A stretch of 8,399 nt of DNA from Maricaulis sp. (GTDB lineage: Bacteria; Pseudomonadota; Alphaproteobacteria; Caulobacterales; Maricaulaceae), in assembly GCA_002694345.1 (NCBI GenBank), contig NZLV01000237.1:1-8399 (forward strand), read 5' to 3'. Made by a program: the position numbers and the translations under genes. This document shows, piece by piece, positions 5,958 to 8,399 of the stretch. Below the pieces are notes generated by a model. It did no database searches and was not told the DNA's origin. It worked only from the letters and a program-made list of their open reading frames with translations. Positions within the stretch are counted from its first letter, which is position 1. Each line of letters opens with the position of its first letter.

Positions 5958-6926
5958 ATGAGCGGGCAGGGCGAGTTCGACTTCATCCGGACACGCCTGG
6001 CCCCGTTGACCCGCCAGCATGCGGGGGCACGGGACCTGGCCGATGATGCCGCCGTGCTCGATTGCCCGCCGGACCAGGAACTCGTCCTGGCCTGCGACAC
6101 GCTGGTCGAACAGGTCCACTTTCTTACCGATGACACACCGCAGACCGTGGCCGCGCGGGCCCTGGGCAGCAATCTGTCCGATCTCGCGGCCATGGGCGCG
6201 GAACCCGTGGGCTATCTGTCGGCCCTGTCCTGGCCGGAGCGGTGTGACGCGGCCTGGCGGGACGCCTTCGTAGCAGAGCTGGACCGGCTGCAGACGCGCC
6301 ATGGTCTGGTCCTGCTGGGCGGTGACACCACGCGCACGCCCGGCCCGTTGACCGTGACACTGACCCTGATCGGACGCGTGCCGAAGGGCGGGGCCATCTC
6401 GCGCAGCGGGGCCCGGCCGGGTGAAGATGTCTGGGTGTCCGGAAGTATTGGCGATGCCGGCCTTGGGCTGGCCTGGGAAACCGGTGATGCCAGTGTGCCG
6501 GCAGCCTGTGCCCAGCGCTATCAGGCGCCGGAGCCGCGCCTGGGTCTGGGGCAGGGGCTCCGCGGCCTCGCCACCGCGCTGTTGGACGTATCGGACGGTC
6601 TGGTGGCAGATGCCGGTCATCTGGCCGCCACAAGCGGGGTCGGTCTGGAGCTCGATCTGGCGGCGCTGCCCCTGTCGCCCGAGGTGGAAGCCTGGCTGGG
6701 CGGGCAGGGCGATGCGGGTCTCATCCGGCTGGCCACCAGCGGCGATGATTACGAGCTTGTGTTCACCGCTCCGGCCGAGGCGGCGGATCAGCTGCTCGCC
6801 CTGTCGCAGCTCAGCGGTGTGCGCCTGACGCGGATCGGGCGGGTGACGAACGGCTCGGCTGTTGTGTGCCGGGGCCTGTCGGGCGAACCCGTCGAAATGA
6901 CCACTCCCGGGTTTACGCATTTTTGA
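5958..6926 (+). CDS. thiL: Thiamine-phosphate kinase
   Basis: ThiL phosphorylates thiamine monophosphate with ATP to give thiamine diphosphate, the active cofactor. The 322-residue protein has the PurM/ThiL (AIR synthase-like) fold and normal length. Metal- and nucleotide-binding motifs are present: DLADDAAVLD (26-35), DTLVEQVHF (47-55; a Gly is more usual at Q52), NLSDLAAMGAEP (72-83), GLVLLGGDTTRTPGP (116-130), LLDVSDGLVADAGHLA (208-223) and TSGDDYELVFTAP (260-272). It ends with GFTHF. The start 3 bases after the nusB stop has no strong ribosome-binding site, so coupling to nusB is likely. Joining nusB to thiL is common in proteobacteria. Its stop codon forms the 5' edge of a hairpin described separately. 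Confidence 0.97.
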   Translation: MSGQGEFDFIRTRLAPLTRQHAGARDLADDAAVLDCPPDQELVLACDTLVEQVHFLTDDTPQTVAARALGSNLSDLAAMGAEPVGYLSALSWPERCDAAWRDAFVAELDRLQTRHGLVLLGGDTTRTPGPLTVTLTLIGRVPKGGAISRSGARPGEDVWVSGSIGDAGLGLAWETGDASVPAACAQRYQAPEPRLGLGQGLRGLATALLDVSDGLVADAGHLAATSGVGLELDLAALPLSPEVEAWLGGQGDAGLIRLATSGDDYELVFTAPAEAADQLLALSQLSGVRLTRIGRVTNGSAVVCRGLSGEPVEMTTPGFTHF

Positions 6927-6950
6927 GGCCGATCTGCCAGAGTGGCCTCA
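6924..6950 (+). other. Hairpin joining the thiL stop codon to the next ribosome-binding site
   Basis: TGAGGCC (6924-6930), which begins with the thiL stop codon, is exactly complementary to GGCCTCA (6944-6950), with a 13-base loop. The T run is on the 5' side and none follows, so it is not an intrinsic terminator on the plus strand, and the minus-strand tail is A-rich. The 3' arm ends at the first base of the AGGAGA ribosome-binding site of the next gene. Outer T6923-G6951, T6922-G6952 and T6921-A6953 pairs could cover more of it. It may restrain translation or mark a processing point. Confidence 0.55.
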
Positions 6951-6962
6951 GGAGAATGCCTG

Positions 6963-7484
6963 ATGACCCGCCTCTGGTTTGCCATTTTGATCTCGCTGAC
7001 GCTGGGCACGAGTGCGCTCGGACTGGACCGTGCCGCGGCCGAACCGCCGGCGCATGGCAGCGGCGGGGGCGGCTCGTCGCAGGGCAGTGGCAATCGCTTT
7101 TCCCTGTTTTTCAATCGGGGCGGGTCCGACGAGGACGAGCATGCCGCGGATGAGGAAGAGGATGATCCGCGGGCCTTCAACATGCCGGCCCTGGTGGTTC
7201 CCCTGTCATCCCATGGCCGTTTGACCGGCTTTGCCTATGTCCAGGTCCGGGTGCGGGCCTCCGATGGCGAGAATGTCTGGGACATGCAGGAAAACCTGCA
7301 TTTCGCGCTCGATGCCCTGGTGCGTGCCGGTTACCGCGAGCCGCTCTCCACTGAAAATGGCGAAACGCTGGATACCGATCATGCCCGCGATGTCTGGCGT
7401 GAAGTCCTGCAGGAAATCTATGGCGCCAATTCGATCGACCGGATCGAGATTCGTGCGTCGGATACGCGTCTCCTGCGCCGCTAG
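6963..7484 (+). CDS. Small exported protein of unknown function (173 aa)
   Basis: I do not recognise this gene with confidence. The N-terminus MTRLWFAILISLTLGTSALG reads as a signal peptide with likely cleavage after AAA (24-26), so the product is probably periplasmic or envelope-located. A low-complexity glycine/serine stretch (32-43) and a strongly acidic stretch (55-69) form a linker. A folded domain follows from about 74 to 173, starting NMPALVVPLSSHGRLTGFAYV, with VWDMQENLHFALDALVRAGY (105-124) and WREVLQEIYG (145-154). The order of strand, helix, helix and final strand vaguely recalls a FliL-type C-terminal domain, but the likeness is weak. The ATG at 6963 is chosen because AGGAG (6950-6954) is 8 bases upstream; a GTG at 6942 in the same frame is less likely. 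It follows thiL by 36 bases and probably ends the operon before hppA. Confidence 0.85.
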   Translation: MTRLWFAILISLTLGTSALGLDRAAAEPPAHGSGGGGSSQGSGNRFSLFFNRGGSDEDEHAADEEEDDPRAFNMPALVVPLSSHGRLTGFAYVQVRVRASDGENVWDMQENLHFALDALVRAGYREPLSTENGETLDTDHARDVWREVLQEIYGANSIDRIEIRASDTRLLRR

Positions 7485-7519
7485 CTTTCGCTACAAAACC
7501 CTCCAAACCCCTGAATCGG

Positions 7520-7537
7520 CAGACTAAATACAGTCTG
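7520..7537 (+). other. Short hairpin after the exported-protein gene
   Basis: CAGACT (7520-7525) pairs with AGTCTG (7532-7537) around a 6-base loop, 35 bases after the stop codon. The stem is AT-containing and is not followed by a T run, so it is a poor intrinsic terminator. It may still mark the 3' end of the operon message. CAGACTAAA recurs at 7648-7656, just before hppA. Confidence 0.25.
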
Positions 7538-7552
7538 TTGCGCCATGCGTGT

Positions 7553-7576
7553 GTCTTAGGCATAGTCTTTAGCATA
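7553..7576 (+). repeat. Tandem 12-bp direct repeat upstream of hppA
   Basis: GTCTTAGGCATA (7553-7564) is followed at once by GTCTTTAGCATA (7565-7576), matching at 10 of 12 positions. It lies 113 bases before the hppA start in a spacer that is more AT-rich than the genes. Adjacent head-to-tail copies about one helical turn apart look like a two-site regulator target, or part of a promoter region. The binding protein is unknown. Confidence 0.4.
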
Positions 7577-7610
7577 ACGATAAGAAAATGCGGGGGGCAT
7601 GCAGAGGTCG

Positions 7611-7625
7611 GCGTGGTTCTCACGC
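7611..7625 (+). other. Small GCGTG/CACGC hairpin in the hppA leader region
   Basis: GCGTG (7611-7615) and CACGC (7621-7625) form a perfect 5-bp stem with a GTTCT loop, followed after a few bases by a pyrimidine-rich tract (7630-7647). It could be a weak terminator for the upstream operon or a leader structure of hppA. The tract has too many C residues for a classic terminator. Confidence 0.25.
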
Positions 7626-7688
7626 GTATGCTTCCTCCTTTCCTTCTCAGACTAAAAATAGAAGTGAAGAAAAACGGGGCTGGAAGCC

Positions 7689-8399
7689 ATGAACATAATT
7701 TTGTTGGCCATTGCCGCAGCCGTTCTCGCGATCATCTACGGAGTCATCCAGACACAGAGATTGATGAGCGCGAGCTCCGGCAGCGAAAAGATGCAGGAAA
7801 TTGCATCGGCCATTCAGGAAGGCGCGAACGCATACCTCAAGCGCCAGTACACAACGATTGGTATCGTGGGCGTCGTCGTCTGCATCCTCATCGCCATCTT
7901 CCTCAGCTGGGAAGTCGCGCTGGGCTTTGCCGTGGGCGCCCTTCTGTCAGGTGCTGCCGGATTTATCGGCATGCTCGTATCGGTCAGGGCCAATGTCCGG
8001 ACCACCCAGGCCGCCTCAACAAGTCTCGCGGCCGGGCTCAGCATTGCCTTCCGCTCGGGGGCCGTGACCGGCATGCTGGTCGCCGGGCTCGCCCTGCTGG
8101 GGGTCGCCGGATATTTCTGGGTCCTCACCAGCGGTATGGGCCATGAAAGCGGCGACCGGGTCGTGATCGACTCACTGGTCGCGCTGGGATTCGGGGCCTC
8201 CCTGATCTCCATCTTTGCCCGTCTGGGCGGTGGCATCTTCACCAAGGGGGCGGATGTCGGTGGTGACATGGTCGGCAAGATCGAAGCCGGCATTCCCGAG
8301 GATGATCCGCGCAATGCGGCCACGATCGCGGACAATGTCGGCGACAATGTCGGTGACTGTGCCGGCATGGCGGCCGATTTGTTCGAGACCTATGCGGTG
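7689..8399 (+). CDS. hppA: Membrane-bound H+-translocating pyrophosphatase, N-terminal part
   Basis: This integral membrane enzyme hydrolyses pyrophosphate and uses the energy to pump protons (or sodium in some subfamilies). The frame runs from ATG at 7689 off the right edge, so 237 of an expected ~700 residues are present. Hydrophobic helices lie at about 2-20, 56-73, 76-98, 125-147 and 160-178. The conserved soluble motifs are seen: MQEIASAIQEGANAYLKRQY (35-54), GGGIFTKGADVGGDMVGK (180-197), IPEDDPRNAATIADN (202-216) and the substrate/Mg2+-binding DNVGDNVGD (215-223) with CAGMAADLFETYAV after it. The residues that separate potassium-dependent from potassium-independent types lie beyond the window. 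A weak GGGG at 7676-7679 is the best ribosome-binding site at normal spacing; GGAAG at 7682-7686 is only 2 bases from the ATG. It probably has its own promoter in the 204-bp spacer before it. Confidence 0.96.
   Translation, partial: MNIILLAIAAAVLAIIYGVIQTQRLMSASSGSEKMQEIASAIQEGANAYLKRQYTTIGIVGVVVCILIAIFLSWEVALGFAVGALLSGAAGFIGMLVSVRANVRTTQAASTSLAAGLSIAFRSGAVTGMLVAGLALLGVAGYFWVLTSGMGHESGDRVVIDSLVALGFGASLISIFARLGGGIFTKGADVGGDMVGKIEAGIPEDDPRNAATIADNVGDNVGDCAGMAADLFETYAV

Noticed and set aside
5274..6920. A 548-codon minus-strand open frame opposite ribH, nusB and thiL
   Set aside because: The sense strand holds three clear conserved genes. The antisense translation has no recognisable domain and arises from third-position GC bias.
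7538..8146. A 202-codon plus-strand frame across the hppA start
   Set aside because: It is out of frame with the unmistakable H+-pyrophosphatase motifs and has no conserved features of its own.
8310..8358. Short direct repeat GACAATGTCGG in hppA
   Set aside because: It encodes the doubled DNVGDNVGD active-site motif that is normal for this enzyme family, so it is not an independent DNA element.

Overview
This GC-rich window looks like chromosomal core DNA from an alphaproteobacterium. The best guess is a stalked or prosthecate lineage (Caulobacterales / Hyphomonadales, for example Maricaulis-like). This is inferred from a MucR/Ros-family regulator, the gene chain glyA-nrdR-ribD-ribE-ribB(A)-ribH-nusB-thiL, and a membrane H+-pyrophosphatase gene. 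Nothing mobile is visible: no insertion sequence, integrase, CRISPR array, tRNA or rRNA.

Layout. At the left edge is a small conserved-looking gene (8-232, +) that converges on a MucR-family regulator gene (245-664, -). The rho-independent terminator of mucR lies inside the last codons of the small gene. A 267-bp AT-rich divergent spacer (665-931) holds the likely mucR promoter, two inverted repeats and the glyA leader. From 932 to 6926 eight + strand genes are packed with 1- or 4-nt overlaps or gaps of 3-9 nt: glyA (serine hydroxymethyltransferase), nrdR (ribonucleotide reductase repressor), a reductase-only ribD, ribE (riboflavin synthase), a ribBA-like gene, ribH (lumazine synthase), nusB (antitermination factor) and thiL (thiamine-phosphate kinase). 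A small exported protein of unknown function follows (6963-7484), its ribosome-binding site next to a hairpin that starts at the thiL stop codon. A 204-bp spacer with a 12-bp tandem repeat leads to hppA (7689 to the window end, open at the right), whose N-terminal 237 codons are present.

How the genes work together. The cluster links one-carbon and nucleotide metabolism (glyA, nrdR) with flavin and thiamine cofactor synthesis. The riboflavin set has a specific gap. RibD is a lone reductase domain with no deaminase domain. The RibBA-like protein keeps a complete DHBP synthase domain, but its GTP cyclohydrolase II-like half has no cysteine at all, so it cannot form the catalytic zinc site. The locus therefore encodes the ribulose-phosphate branch, the reductase and the last two steps. 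The first two steps of the GTP branch (cyclohydrolase II and deaminase) must come from elsewhere in the genome or be done differently. The MucR-like protein is the second oddity: three of the four canonical zinc-ligand positions are replaced (Asp, Tyr, Tyr).

I did not find a wholly novel multi-gene system. The most interesting points are the two missing riboflavin activities, the apparently zinc-free MucR, and several well-formed RNA hairpins or DNA repeats at gene boundaries.
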